Source of the DNA: FEN-1219 sp963817615
Lineage (GTDB): Bacteria; Pseudomonadota; Gammaproteobacteria; Steroidobacterales; Rariloculaceae
Length of the DNA: 64,000 nt
Assembly (NCBI GenBank): GCA_963817615.1
Contig: CAWFPH010000001.1
Coordinates: 62,001 to 126,000, forward strand
Direction of reading: 5' to 3'
How positions within the stretch are numbered: position 1 is the first letter of the stretch; each line of letters opens with the position of its first letter. This document shows, in pieces, positions 46,179 to 55,775 of this stretch. The notes under the pieces are model-generated. The model had not been told where the DNA came from, ran no database searches, and saw only the letters and a program-made list of their open reading frames with translations. The translations under genes and the position numbers were made by a program.

Positions 46179-47190
46179 TTGAGACTCTCGAGGTACGCCG
46201 CGAATCGAATTCAACGTCTCGCCGTCGAACGTCGAGAGCGTCGGCATGCGGATGCCGGGCTTGATCGCCTGAGCATCGGCGATCCAGCCTTGCAGCTGGC
46301 CGCGGACGTTCGGGACTCGGCCTGCGCCGATCGAGAGCCGGCTGCCGAAGTGAGTGAGGTCCGGCGCGACGGTGCCGAGCGCGCGCGTGCCGCGCACGCG
46401 GTGGCAGAACCCGCACGCGTTCTCCTCGAACGCGTTGCGGCCGCTCGTGAGCTGCGGCGTCGATGGCGGCACGGCGGGGCTGCGCTGCCGCTCGAGCCAC
46501 TGCTGGAACGTCGTCGGGACTCTGTGCGACGACCGCGAAGCGCATGTGCGAGTGCTGCAGGCCGCAGTACTCCGCGCACTCGCCCCAGTAGACGCCCGGG
46601 CTGTCGACGACGAACGTGAGATAGTTCGTGTGGCCGGGGATCGCATCGACTTTGCCGAACAGCTTCGGCGCCCAAAAGCTGTGGATCACGTCGCTCGACG
46701 TGAGCTCCACCTGCACCTTGCCGCCGACCGGCACGTGGATCTCGTTCGCGAGCGAGAACTGGTTGACGGGCTTGTCGTCGAGATAATCGATCTTCCACCA
46801 CCATTGATTACCGGTTACGTGGATCTTTACGTCCGGGTTGTCGAAACGTGTCGGCATCGCACGCAGTGTGCCGAGCGTCGCGAAGAAGAACGTCACGAGC
46901 ACGATGCCCGGAATGATGAGCCCGCCGACCACGATCCACGCCTTGCCGCCGTCGACGTCTATGGCCAAGTGCTCGTCGAAGCGTGCCGCGTTTGCGCAGC
47001 GCAGCCCCAGACGATCAGCACGCCCATCACGAGCATCGTGAGCGAGACGGTCCCGAGCACCCACCAGCCGAGCGTCGCGATCCGTCCGGCCTCGCGGCCG
47101 CCGGCGGCCATCATGTAGAACGGCGCACGCGCGCAGGCGCAGAGCGAAAGCGGCAGCAGCGCGAGCGGAATGACGGGCGAGCCGGGGCAT
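46175..47190 (-). CDS. coxB: Cytochrome c oxidase subunit II with fused cytochrome c domain (frameshifted as sequenced)
   Basis: Two N-terminal membrane helices (IATLGWWVLGTVSLTMLVMG; WIVVGGLIIPGIVLVTFFFA) lead to the cupredoxin domain. That domain holds IHVTGNQWWWKIDYLDDKP, VIHSFWAPKLFGK and the CuA ligand motif GECAEYCGLQHSHM, all intact. A C-terminal cytochrome c domain has CGFCH and distal IRMPTLS. The frame is broken by five insertions: one in the CCCC after ATG 47190, two near 46985, one near 46530 and one near 46210. Removing them gives exactly 337 codons ending NSIAAYLESLK. This is the caa3-type subunit II, which accepts electrons from cytochrome c. Its start overlaps the upstream cytochrome gene (TGATG). 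Confidence 0.85.
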
Positions 47191-47727
47191 CACCTGTCTC
47201 TCGAGCCGTGCTTGAATGGTGGGCGGTACGGGGCTCGGTTGGGCTCTTCGGAAATACGGGATTTGCGGGCGGCGCATCGGGTTCGGCCTCGGTGCCCATC
47301 GACTTGATGTACGCGGTGATCTTCCACATCTCCTCGTCGGGCAGCTTCGTGCCCCAGGCCGGCATGCCGTGTTGCCGGCCTTCGGCGATGGAGTTGAAGA
47401 TCGCCTGGTCGGTGTTGCCGTAAAGCCAGTCCGGATCGCGCAGGCTCGGCCCCATGCCGCCGCCCGCGCGCCCGCCGTGACAGCCGTAGCAGTTGAACCA
47501 AATGAAGAGCCGCCGGCCCTCGTTCAGCACGTTCGCGTCCATCCCGTAGGGGTTGCTGGTTTTCGCGAGCGGCCGGTTGGGACCTGGCTGCGTGACCGAT
47601 GAAACGGCCGGCGAGCGGCGGCAGGCCGCCGGCGAGCGGCCGGCTCGGACTCGTCGTGCATGCGGCCGCAGCCGGCGTTGAGCAGCACGAACGCCGCGGC
47701 GGCTGCGATCTCGATTCTTCTCCTCAT
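47190..47727 (-). CDS. Cytochrome c lipoprotein (frameshifted as sequenced)
   Basis: The N-terminus MRRRIEIAAAAAFVLLNAGC is a lipoprotein signal. The body contains ANVLNEGRRLFIWFNCYGCH, the heme-binding CxxCH. GGGMGPSLRDPDWLYGNTDQ and the axial methionine region RQHGMPAWGTKLPDEEMWKI follow. Breaks near 47600 (between the signal and the heme domain) and near 47215 (just before the stop) disturb the frame. In transcription order this gene lies between the PQQ dehydrogenase and coxB, overlapping both, so it probably carries electrons from the dehydrogenase to the oxidase. It would be anchored to the outer face of the inner membrane. Confidence 0.78.
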
Positions 47728-49734
47728 CGGGCTTCCTCCTTCGCGGTCGGGGCGACCGGGCCACGGCGCGAGCGGCGCCGCGGCGCTCCGAGCGCTCGAG
47801 GGTCACGTTGCTGCGGCAGCGCGAACACATAGAGCGTGTCTCCCGGTGCGGTGACTTTTTTCAAATCCGCCGCGGCGCCCGTCGTGCCGAGCGCGGCGGT
47901 GGGGTCGTCGGCGGAAATCGATGCGAATACGTTGGCGCCGACCCAGCCGCCGATGCCGGAGTAGACCGCAACGTATTGCTGGCCGTCGGGCGCGGTGAAG
48001 GTGATCGGGTCTGGCGATGATTCCCGAGCCCGTCTTGAACTGCCAAAGCACCTTGCCGTTGCGTCGCATCGGCGGCCTTGAACCAGCCGTCGGTGACGCC
48101 GTAGAAGACGAGATCGCCCGCGGTCGTCAGCACGCCGCTCAAGATCGGCCAGTGCTCCTCGATGCGCCACGCAGGCTTCGCGTTTGCGATGTCCCACGCG
48201 ACGATGGCGCCGCGGCTGCCGGTCGGTCCCGGCTGCATCAGCACGTCGGCCCCGAGATACGGCGTGCCCGCGATGTAGTTCGCCTCCATTCCTTTGTACT
48301 GCATGCAGAAGTCGTGCGCCGGGATGTAGAGCAGGCCGGTGCGCGGCGAGACGGCCGATGGGAACGACCTCCTTCGCGCCGGTGGACGACGGGCAGATGT
48401 TGTAGGTGGTTTGGCCCGTCGTGCGTGCGCTTCGCGGGGTCGATCATCGGATAGCCGGTCTTCGAGGTCGTAGCCGCTCGCCCAGTTCGTTTGCGGATAG
48501 AACTTCTGGGCGGAGAGCAGCTCGCCCGTCACGCGGTCGAGCACGAATACGAAGCCCGTGCGCCCGGGATGGATGAGCAGCTTGCGCATCCGGCCCTTCC
48601 AGGGCATGTCGACGAGCACGTTCTCCATGATCTCGTCGTAGTCCCAGGCGTCGTGCGGCACGAGTCTGATACGCCCAGCGCGCCTCGCCCGTCTGCGGGT
48701 TGCGCGCGATGATCGATATCGACCATTTGTTCTCGCCGGGCCGCTGGTCGGCATTCCAGACGCCCGGATTCCCCGTGCCGTAGTAGATGAGGTTCTCGGT
48801 CGGGTCGTACGAGATCCAGCCCCAGACCGTGCCGCCGCCGAGCTGCCATTGATCGGGCGCCCAGCTCGAGACGCCCAAGTCCTTGCCCTGGTCCTTCTTG
48901 TAGTACGGATGGAAGTCCGGACTGTCCATCAGGCGTCTCGTTGTCGGGGCCGCTGTTGTAGCCGGTCCAGAGCACGCGGCCGGTCTTGAGATCGAGGCCT
49001 TTGACCCAGCCGCGCACGCCGAGCTCGCCGCCCGAGTTGCCGGTGATCACGACGCCGTTCGCGATTAGCGGCGCCATGGTGGTGGTCTCGCCTTCGTCCA
49101 CGTTGCCGACCTGAGTCTTCCAGGCGAGCGAGCCGTCTTCATGCACGGCGACGACGTGCGCGTCGAGCGTGTTGTAGACGATCAAGCCAGTCGGCATAGG
49201 ACGCGCCGCGATTCACGACGTCGCAGCATGCTTTGCCGACGGCGCGTCGGATCGGGGTGCGGCTCGAACTTCCACTTGATCGGGAAGCCCGGCTTCGTGA
49301 GGTCGTATGCGATCAGATAGTTCGGGAACGGCGTCACGACGTACATCGTGTCGCCGACGACGAGCGGTTGGCCTTCGTGTCCTTTCGCGATGCCGGTGCT
49401 CGCGGTCGCGACGACCTGGAGCTGCGTTGACGTTGTCGCGATCGATCTGATCGAGCTCGCTGTAGCGGGAGTTGGCGTAGTCGAGCGCCGGTAGGCGCCA
49501 CTCGCCCTTAGGTCCTGCCGCGGGACTGCGCGGAATCTGGAGCGGCGATGACTGGCTCCCGCCCGTGACGTATTGGACGTCGCCGGAAGGCTTGCCGGTC
49601 TCGTTCTGCGCGGCAGCGGGCGTCGGTACCGTCGCTAGACTGAACGTCGCGAGCAAGGTCGCCGCGGCTTCGGCGGTCGACTGACGGCACGCGACGCTTC
49701 GATTCAGAGCCAATACTCGCGACAACTTGATCAT
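47724..49734 (-). CDS. PQQ-dependent alcohol dehydrogenase, lanthanide-type signature (frameshifted as sequenced)
   Basis: A periplasmic quinoprotein of the methanol/ethanol dehydrogenase family, 666 residues after ten single-base insertions are disregarded (near 49425, 49244, 49189, 48933, 48665, 48463, 48413, 48359, 48061 and 48010). 2011 minus 10 is exactly 667 codons. MIKLSRVLALN...TPAAAQ is the signal peptide. Key features are intact: the vicinal cysteines in KACCDVVNRG, the metal-site Glu in NSGGELGVRG, the Asn in YYGTGNPGVWNADQRPGENK, and catalytic PHDAWDYDEIMENV (Asp-Tyr-Asp codons at 48635-48643). The second Asp of that motif is, in XoxF and PedH, linked to lanthanide use. No C-terminal heme domain is present, so electrons would pass to the flanking cytochromes c. 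The stop overlaps the next gene by 4 bases. Confidence 0.85.
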
Positions 49735-49763
49735 GCTCGGTTCCCTCGCTCGTCGTCCTCTCG

Positions 49764-50150
49764 TCAATCCAAGGTGTAGAGATAGGCCGCGACGTCGCGC
49801 GCCTGTTGCTTCGAGAAGTCGAAGTCCGGCATTGCGCCATCGGGACGCAGCGTGTGCGCGTTGGCGACAAAGCTCATGAGGTTCTGGGGAACGTTCGGGA
49901 TCGAGCCGGCAATGAACGTGCGTCGCGACCACGCAGTGAGCGGCGGGCCGACGAAGCTGTCGGCTTCGCGGATGCCGGGTATCGAGTGGCATGCGCCGCA
50001 GCCGATGTCACGGATCAAGGTCTCGCCGCGGTGGGGGTCTCCGCCGACGATTTGCACCGCGCCGTAGTCGGAGCGGCTGCTCATGCAGCCGCCGGCCGTG
50101 AGCGCGGGCGCGAGCACCGCAAGCGGCGTTGCCGTTCGCGACGCCTTCAT
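49764..50150 (-). CDS. Cytochrome c lipoprotein
   Basis: A 128-residue protein whose frame is intact within an otherwise frame-broken operon. The lipoprotein signal ends ALTAGGCMSS. The heme site is RDIGCGACHSIPGIREADSF, with the axial Met in LRPDGAMPDFDFSKQQARDV, and AAYLYTLD ends the domain. This is a class I cytochrome c of the type often paired with PQQ dehydrogenases and caa3 oxidases. It starts 4 bases inside the end of the small membrane-protein gene and ends 29 bases before the dehydrogenase start. It probably carries electrons between dehydrogenase and oxidase. Confidence 0.9.
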   Translation of the reverse strand: MKASRTATPLAVLAPALTAGGCMSSRSDYGAVQIVGGDPHRGETLIRDIGCGACHSIPGIREADSFVGPPLTAWSRRTFIAGSIPNVPQNLMSFVANAHTLRPDGAMPDFDFSKQQARDVAAYLYTLD

Positions 50151-50554
50151 CCGGAGGCACCCACGCAGGAGTCGATGACGAGCGGCGCGAGGCCGAACAT
50201 CACGATATTGATGAGCAGAATTCCGCCGCCGAAGAACGCGAGCTGCGAGAGAAATTCGACGCGATCCCAGCCTTCCGCGGCGAAGGGGCTAGCGTCGCCG
50301 GTGCGCCGTTTGAAGGTGCGGAAGGCGACGATCTCGCTCGCGATCGTGACCATGATTGCGAGTGCCACGATCGACATCACGAGCACCCATTGCCACGGCG
50401 CAAACTGCTGAGATCGGCAGACACGCCCGATCGTCGCCACGCTCACGAGCTGCGATGCCGCCCACGCAAACGGGGGGGCGAACAGGGCAAACCACAGCGC
50501 GCGGTCCGTGCGCTTCCGCAGCTGTTCGTGCTCGATATGCGGCGGACGGGTCAT
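50147..50554 (-). CDS. Small membrane protein in the oxidase operon
   Basis: A 135-residue protein starting at ATG 50554, which overlaps the subunit III stop by 4 bases. Three hydrophobic segments are visible: ALWFALFAPPFAWAASQLVS, WQWVLVMSIVALAIMVTIAS and FLSQLAFFGGGILLINIVMF. No heme, copper or quinone motif is evident. I do not recognise a named family; similar proteins occur beside oxidase subunit III genes in related bacteria. A role as an accessory or assembly subunit is inferred from its position between subunit III and a cytochrome c. Confidence 0.8.
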   Translation of the reverse strand: MTRPPHIEHEQLRKRTDRALWFALFAPPFAWAASQLVSVATIGRVCRSQQFAPWQWVLVMSIVALAIMVTIASEIVAFRTFKRRTGDASPFAAEGWDRVEFLSQLAFFGGGILLINIVMFGLAPLVIDSCVGASG

Positions 50555-51170
50555 GGCGGCGGCGCATAGAAATGCGGCGATAGGTAAACGATTGCGACTA
50601 CGAAGATCCAGATCAGATCGACGAAGTGCCAATAGATCGTCGCGTTCTTCACTGCAACGTGGCGCTGCGAATTGAAGTGGCCCGCAAGCGCTCGCGCGAA
50701 CACGAACAGCAGCAGGCACAGCCCCACGACGACGTGTGCGAAGTGCAGCGACGTGATGGTATAAAAAATTGAGCCGTATGCGTTGTCGTCGGGCCGGAGC
50801 AGCTTCAGATGGCGGCGGTATTCGAAGATCTGTACCACGATGAAGGCCGCACCGAGCAGCAGCGTGAGTCCGAGACCGATCTTGAGCCGGCCGGTCTGAT
50901 TCTTCGAGACGCCGCGCTTTGCCCATTCGGCGACCACGCTGCTCACGAGCAAGATCGCGAGCAGCCATAGCGCAGGGCGAACGGTGGGTCCTCTTCGAGC
51001 GGCCACTGCGGCTTCGATGCGCCGAGGTAGAAGTAGCCGAAGAACAAAAGGGCGAACAGCATCGCTTCGGTGCCGATGAACAGCCACATGCCGATCTCGC
51101 CGCGGCGTTTTTCGGTGGAGCGGCGATGCACGCTCTGCACGGCTCCGGGACGCTCGATCACGGCGCTCAT
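50551..51170 (-). CDS. Cytochrome c oxidase subunit III (one frameshift as sequenced)
   Basis: The N-terminal part starts at ATG 51170 (MSAVIERPGAVQSVHRRSTE) and contains GMWLFIGTEAMLFALLFFGY. The frame then changes near 50980, where one base appears to be missing in a GC-rich spot. The C-terminal part has LWLLAILLVSSVVAEWAKRG, LKIGLGLTLLLGAAFIVVQI and SLHFAHVVVGLCLLLFVF. It ends HFVDLIWIFVVAIVYLSPHF, the standard end of the family. Subunit III stabilises proton pumping by subunit I. The gene overlaps the subunit I gene upstream by 4 bases and the small membrane-protein gene downstream by 4 bases. Confidence 0.85.
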
Positions 51171-53055
51171 GCCGAAAGCTCTTTGTGGTCCGGCCACATC
51201 CAAACGGCGGCCGTGAGCGCGGTCGCGAGCGTGAGGGCGAGGACGATCCAGAGCAGCTTCCAAACGAGCGCCAAGAAGATGCCGAATAGCAACGCACCGG
51301 CGACCAGCGGCAGCAGCGACTCATCGGGCATCCATGCGATGAAGCCGTCCTTGGCGTCCATCGTGGTGGTTGCGAGCGTCTCCTTACGCTCGTCTAGCGC
51401 GCGCTCGTTCTGTGGATCGTCCTCTTCGATGTGGGTGTCCCAGAGCGGATGCCGGCTCTTGACCGTGGGGATGTGCGCGACGCCGTATACGGGCGGCGGT
51501 GACTCCGACGACCACTCGAGGGTGTCGGCCTGCCAGGGGTTCGGTCCCGCGGGCTCGCCGTGCCGCAGGCTGTAGAAGAAGTTGTAGATACCGACCAGCA
51601 CGCCGACGATGAACACGGCGACGCCGGCGGTCGTGATGACGTTCACGGTGGTCCAGCCGCTGTCGGCCGTATACGTGAACACGCGGCGCGGCATCCCGAG
51701 CAGCCCGGTCACGTGCATCGTCCAGAAGCCGACGAGCATGCCGATGAACATGAGCCAGAAGTTCCAGCGTCCGAGCCGCTCGTTCATGAGCCGGCCGGTC
51801 ATCTTCGGCAGCCAGTAGTAGAAGGCGGCCATGACCGGAAACAGATTCGCGCCGATCAGCACGATAGTGGATGTGCGCGACGACGAAATAGGTGTCGTGC
51901 ACTTGCCAGTCGAACGGGATCACCGCCGTCACCACGCCGCTCAAGCCGCCGATCACGATCAGGACAGATGAAGCCGAGCGCGAACAGCATCGGCGTCTTG
52001 AGCACGGGCCGGCCGGTCCAGATCGTTGCGAGCCACGCGAACACTTGGATGATCGTGAAGATCGAGATCGTCATGCTCGCCGCGCTGAAGAATCCCATCG
52101 ACAGCGTACGGCAGCCCGGTCGCGAACATGTGGTGCACCCAGACGCCGAAGCCGACGAGCCCGGTCATCACGGTCGACAGCGCGACCCACGTGTAGCCGA
52201 CGATCGGCCGGCGCGAGAACACCGGGATGATCATCGACACCATCCGGTCGCCGGCAGAAAGATGATGTAGACCCAGGGGTGACCGAAGATCCAGAAGAGC
52301 TGCTGCCAGAGCAGCGGGTCGCCCGCCGGCGGTCGGATCGAAGAAGTGGAAGCTCCAGAGTCGATCGAGCTCGAGGAAGACGTCAGCGCCGCCGTGAGCG
52401 CCGGCAGCGAGAACACGATCGACGAACGAGGTCGTCATCGTGCTCCACAAGAACAGCGGCATGCGGTCGATCGACATGCCCGGGCGCACGCAGCCGGAAG
52501 ATCGTTGCGATGAAGTTGATGGCGCCTGCCGTCGTCGAGATCGTGAGCAAGAGAAGCGCGAACGCAGAAGAAGTCCATGTGCGGACCGGGCGAGAACTGG
52601 CTGTCGGTGTAGGGCGTATACGCGAACCAGCCGCCGTGCGGCGCCGCTCCGAGCAGCGGCGCTGATGTAGAGCAGCACGCCCGAGAACAGGAAGGTCCAA
52701 TAGGAGAACGCGTTCAAGCGCGGATACGCCATGTCGCGCGCGCCGATCAGCTAGCGGCACGAGATAGTTGCCGAAGCCCGAGAGAATCGGCGAGGCGTAC
52801 CAGAAGATCATCGTCGTGCCATGCATCGACATGAGCTGGTTGTAGGCTTCGGCGTTCAGCAAATCGAGGTTCGGCAAGGTGAGCTGCAGCGCGCATCAAC
52901 GCAGCTTCGACGCCGCCGATCAGCAGGAAGACGAATGCGGTGGCGAGATAGCGCTTGCCGATCTTCTTGTGGTCGATCGTGGCGAGCTCGCCGCGAATCG
53001 TCGGCGCGTCGGACCAGATGCCATTGAGTCGGTCGAGCAGAATGTTCGCAGCCAA
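51167..53055 (-). CDS. ctaD: Cytochrome c oxidase subunit I with C-terminal extension (heavily frameshifted as sequenced)
   Basis: The first gene of the operon, with TTG 53055 after GAGGAACGAGC (MAANILLDRLNGIWSDAPTI). Recognisable segments across three frames are IDHKKIGKRYLATAFVFLLI, LMSMHGTTMIFWYASPILSG, AYPRLNAFSYWTFLFSGVLL, DPLLWQQLFWIFGHPWVYII, VHDTYFVVAHIHY and PKMTGRLMNERLGRWNFWLM. The first has the low-spin heme histidine region, the fourth the HP..Y copper-site region and the fifth the HIHY heme pair. About a dozen single-base changes, nearly all insertions (for example at 52888, 52751, 52659, 52566, 52420, 52108, 51965 and 51863), break the frame. The last 230 codons are intact and add extra C-terminal helices (LLPLVAGALLFGIFLALVWK). 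The enzyme is the proton-pumping heme-copper core. Confidence 0.85.
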
Positions 53056-53271
53056 TGCTCGTTCCTCGAAAGCTTAGGGACGCTCGCAAAATCGCATCCA
53101 AGTTCTATGCCACTGGAGCGAGATTGTTCGTTTTCTGCAATGCGTATCTGCAATGCAACGCGTGCCGGAAACGACGAGGCATTTAGCCTCGAGTGATCGC
53201 GGCGACGATCGCAAGGCGTGCGACGGCGGTTGCCAGATTTGAGGTGCGGCGCGCGGCTGAAGCGACTACCA

Positions 53272-54559
53272 ATGCCCGCGGGACGAGTGCATCCTGCAGG
53301 GGTGAGCTCGACTCGACGCGCACGTTCGCACGCACCCGATGAGCTGCTCGCGATCGACGGGCGGCGCGTTGCGGTTACGCATCCCGACAAGGTGCTGTTC
53401 CCCAAGGGTAGGCATACGAAGCTCGATCTCGTTCGGTACTACCTCGTGGTGGCCGCCGGCGCGTTGCAGGGTGCGGGCGGCCGGCCGAACATGTTGGTCC
53501 GCTATCCCGATGGGATCGGCGGTCGAATTCTTCTATCAAAAGCGTGCGCCGCGCTCGCGGCCGGACTGGATCGAGGTCGCCGCGCTCGAGTTTCCGTCCG
53601 GCCGCGAGGCCGAGGAGGTCGTGCCGCGCGACGCGGCTGCGTTGGCGTGGCTCGCGAACTTGGGTTGTCTCGAGCTCCATCCGCACGCTGTTCGTGCCGG
53701 GGATCTCGAGCATCCGGACGAGCTGCGCGTGGACCTCGATCCCGTTCCGGGCGTGAAGTGGCGGCAAGTCCAAGCCGTTGCCCGCGTGGTCGAGGAGGCG
53801 CTCGCGGACGTCGGGCTCGTCGGCTGGCCGAAGACCTCGGGCCAGCGCGGGCTGCATGTCTACGTCCGGATCGAGCCGCGTTGGACCTTCGACGAAGTTC
53901 GGCGCGCCGCACTCGCGCTCGCACGCGACGTCGAACGGCGCGCGCCGCGGCTTGCCACGAGCAAGTGGTGGAAGGAGGAGCGGCACGGCGTGTTTGTCGA
54001 TTACAACCAGAATGCGAAGGACCGGACGATCGCCTCGGCGTACTCCGTGCGGCCCACTGAGCATGCGACCGTGTCGGCGCCGCTCGATTGGCCGGAGGTC
54101 GATGACTGCGAGCCGCGCGATTTCACGCTCGTCAGCATGCCCGAGCGCTTTGCGCGGCTCGGCGACCTGCACGCGCGAATGGACGATCATCGCGGGGCGC
54201 TCGAGTCGCTGCTCGCGCTCTACGACGCTCAGGGGCTCGGCGATGCGCCGTGGCCGCCGCACTATAGAAAGAGGGCCGGCGAGCCGAAGCGCGCCGCGCC
54301 GTCGCGCAACAGGCGGCCACTTGTCGAGATCGGCAGAGCGAAGCGCAAAGAGGACGCGCTCGCGGGGCTCGCTCGGTGGAAGAAACGGCACCGCGCGGCG
54401 GCGGCGCATCTGCGGCCGGCCGACGTGCTCGTCGATTCGATGCGCGGGCGTTATTCGACTTGGACCCGCGTCCGCGTGAATCTCGAGCATGTTCCGGCGC
54501 GACACAGACCGGCTCAGGAGCCGCTCGCCCCCGACGAGAAGACCTTCGAGAGCTCGTAA
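53272..54559 (+). CDS. ligD: LigD-type polymerase/primase domain protein (one frameshift as sequenced)
   Basis: A standalone polymerase domain of about 428 residues, as in bacterial NHEJ LigD. ATG 53272 opens MPAGRVHPAG, and DGRRVAVTHPDKVLFPKGRH, DLVRYYLVVA and MLVRYPDGIGG follow. Near 53523 a single extra base shifts the frame, after which EFFYQKRAPRSRPDWIEVAA, HPDELRVDLDPVPGVKW, VGWPKTSGQRGLHVYVRI and VDYNQNAKDRTIASAYSVRP continue. These include the D-x-D catalytic metal pair and the SGxxGxH motif of archaeo-eukaryotic primases. It is divergent from the oxidase operon and convergent with a DNA ligase gene; the last 46 bases of the two coding regions overlap. No ku gene is visible. Confidence 0.86.
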
Positions 54560-55611
54560 GGCGGCGTGATCTCGAGCTGATCGTAGCGGCAGTCTTGCGG
54601 AGACTTGTCCGGCCGCCAACGCAGGAACGTGGCGGCGTGCCGGAATCGCTTGCCCTGCAGATGGTCGTACTTGACCTCGCAGACGCGCTCGGTCCGCAAC
54701 GGTTCCCAGGAGAGGTCCTTGCCGGCGCTCCAGCGGCTGTGCGCGCCCGGCATTCGCGTCGACTGGGCGGCGGCACCCGCCCAGTCGCGCCACGGATGAT
54801 CGTCGATCGCATGCTTGCGCAGCGGTCGCAGATCCTGCACGAGACGTCTGCGCATCGCCATCGTGAACGACGACGTCACGCCGACGTGCTCGAGCGCTCC
54901 TGCGTCGTCGTAAAGCCCGAGCAGCAGCGAGCCGACTGCGTCCCGGCCGCTCTTGTGCCAACGAAAGCCGGCGACGACGCAGTCGGCCGTTCGAGCGTGC
55001 TTGACCTTGATCATCGCGCGCTTACCGGGCTGGTAGGCGAGCGAGGCCGGCTTCGCGACGACGCCGTCGAGCCCGGCTCCCTCGAAGCGGCGGAGCCAAT
55101 CGAGCGCGACCGCTCGTTCGCGCGTCATCGGCGTGAGGTAGAGCGGCGGCTTCGCGTTCTCGAGAAGATCCTCCAGCAACGCGCGGCGCTCGCCTTGGGG
55201 ACGGACCATCACGTTGCGGCGCCCGATCGCGAGCACGTCGAATGCCACGAAAGACGCGGGCGTCGCTTGCGCGAGCTTCGCTACCCGCGACGCGGCCGGA
55301 TGAAGCCGCATCTGCAGTGCGTCGAAGTCGAGCCCGTGCTCGGTTGCGATCACGATCTCGCCATCGAGCATGCAGTCCTTCGGCAGCCGCTGAAACAGTG
55401 CGTCGTGCAGATCCGGAAAGTAGCGGTCGAGCGGCTTGAGATCGCGGCTCTGGATCGCCAGATCGTGACGACGCTTCGTGACGATCGCTCGAAAGCCATC
55501 CCACTTCGGCTCGTAGAGCACGTCGCCTTGCGGCGGCAGCGCCGCAGAAAGCTTCGCCAGCATCGGCTCGAGCGGCGGTGCGGGCGTGCGTGTCGCAGCG
55601 GTGCGCATCAC
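54514..55611 (-). CDS. ATP-dependent DNA ligase (LigC/LigD ligase-domain type)
   Basis: A 365-residue ligase. The adenylation motif I is EPKWDGFRAIV, with the AMP-accepting Lys at residue 36. DGEIVIATEHGLDFDALQMR, VAFDVLAIGRRNV and GAGLDGVVAKPASLAYQPGK followed by RAMIKVK correspond to motifs III, IIIa, IV and V. The C-terminal OB-fold domain includes SLLLGLYDDAGALEHVGVTS and CEVKYDHLQGKRFRHAATFL. It seals nicks and double-strand breaks, probably with the polymerase-domain protein whose gene meets it tail to tail. The phosphoesterase domain of full LigD is absent from both genes. Confidence 0.94.
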   Translation of the reverse strand: MMRTAATRTPAPPLEPMLAKLSAALPPQGDVLYEPKWDGFRAIVTKRRHDLAIQSRDLKPLDRYFPDLHDALFQRLPKDCMLDGEIVIATEHGLDFDALQMRLHPAASRVAKLAQATPASFVAFDVLAIGRRNVMVRPQGERRALLEDLLENAKPPLYLTPMTRERAVALDWLRRFEGAGLDGVVAKPASLAYQPGKRAMIKVKHARTADCVVAGFRWHKSGRDAVGSLLLGLYDDAGALEHVGVTSSFTMAMRRRLVQDLRPLRKHAIDDHPWRDWAGAAAQSTRMPGAHSRWSAGKDLSWEPLRTERVCEVKYDHLQGKRFRHAATFLRWRPDKSPQDCRYDQLEITPPYELSKVFSSGASGS

Positions 55612-55775
55612 TTGCTCATGGACGGCGCGGCCGTCCGCTCGGACCGAGATTCAGCCGTCGCAATCGGGGCCTCCGTGTGCGGCCGCTCGATGCTCGCGCC
55701 GCCCTCCTGCACGATTCAACTTTCGTGCCACGCAGGCGCACCGCCGGCGCGGCAGAGCGGGCAGGGCGACGCCCG

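Noticed and set aside
44117..53055. Interpreting the oxidase operon as a pseudogene cluster
   Set aside because: Disruptions are nearly all single-base insertions, lengths return to multiples of three when they are removed, and catalytic residues are intact. Recorded as a finding instead.
44117..53055. Programmed frameshifting as the cause of the broken frames
   Set aside because: Dozens of sites with no shared slippery motif in one operon, and none elsewhere, do not fit known frameshift mechanisms.
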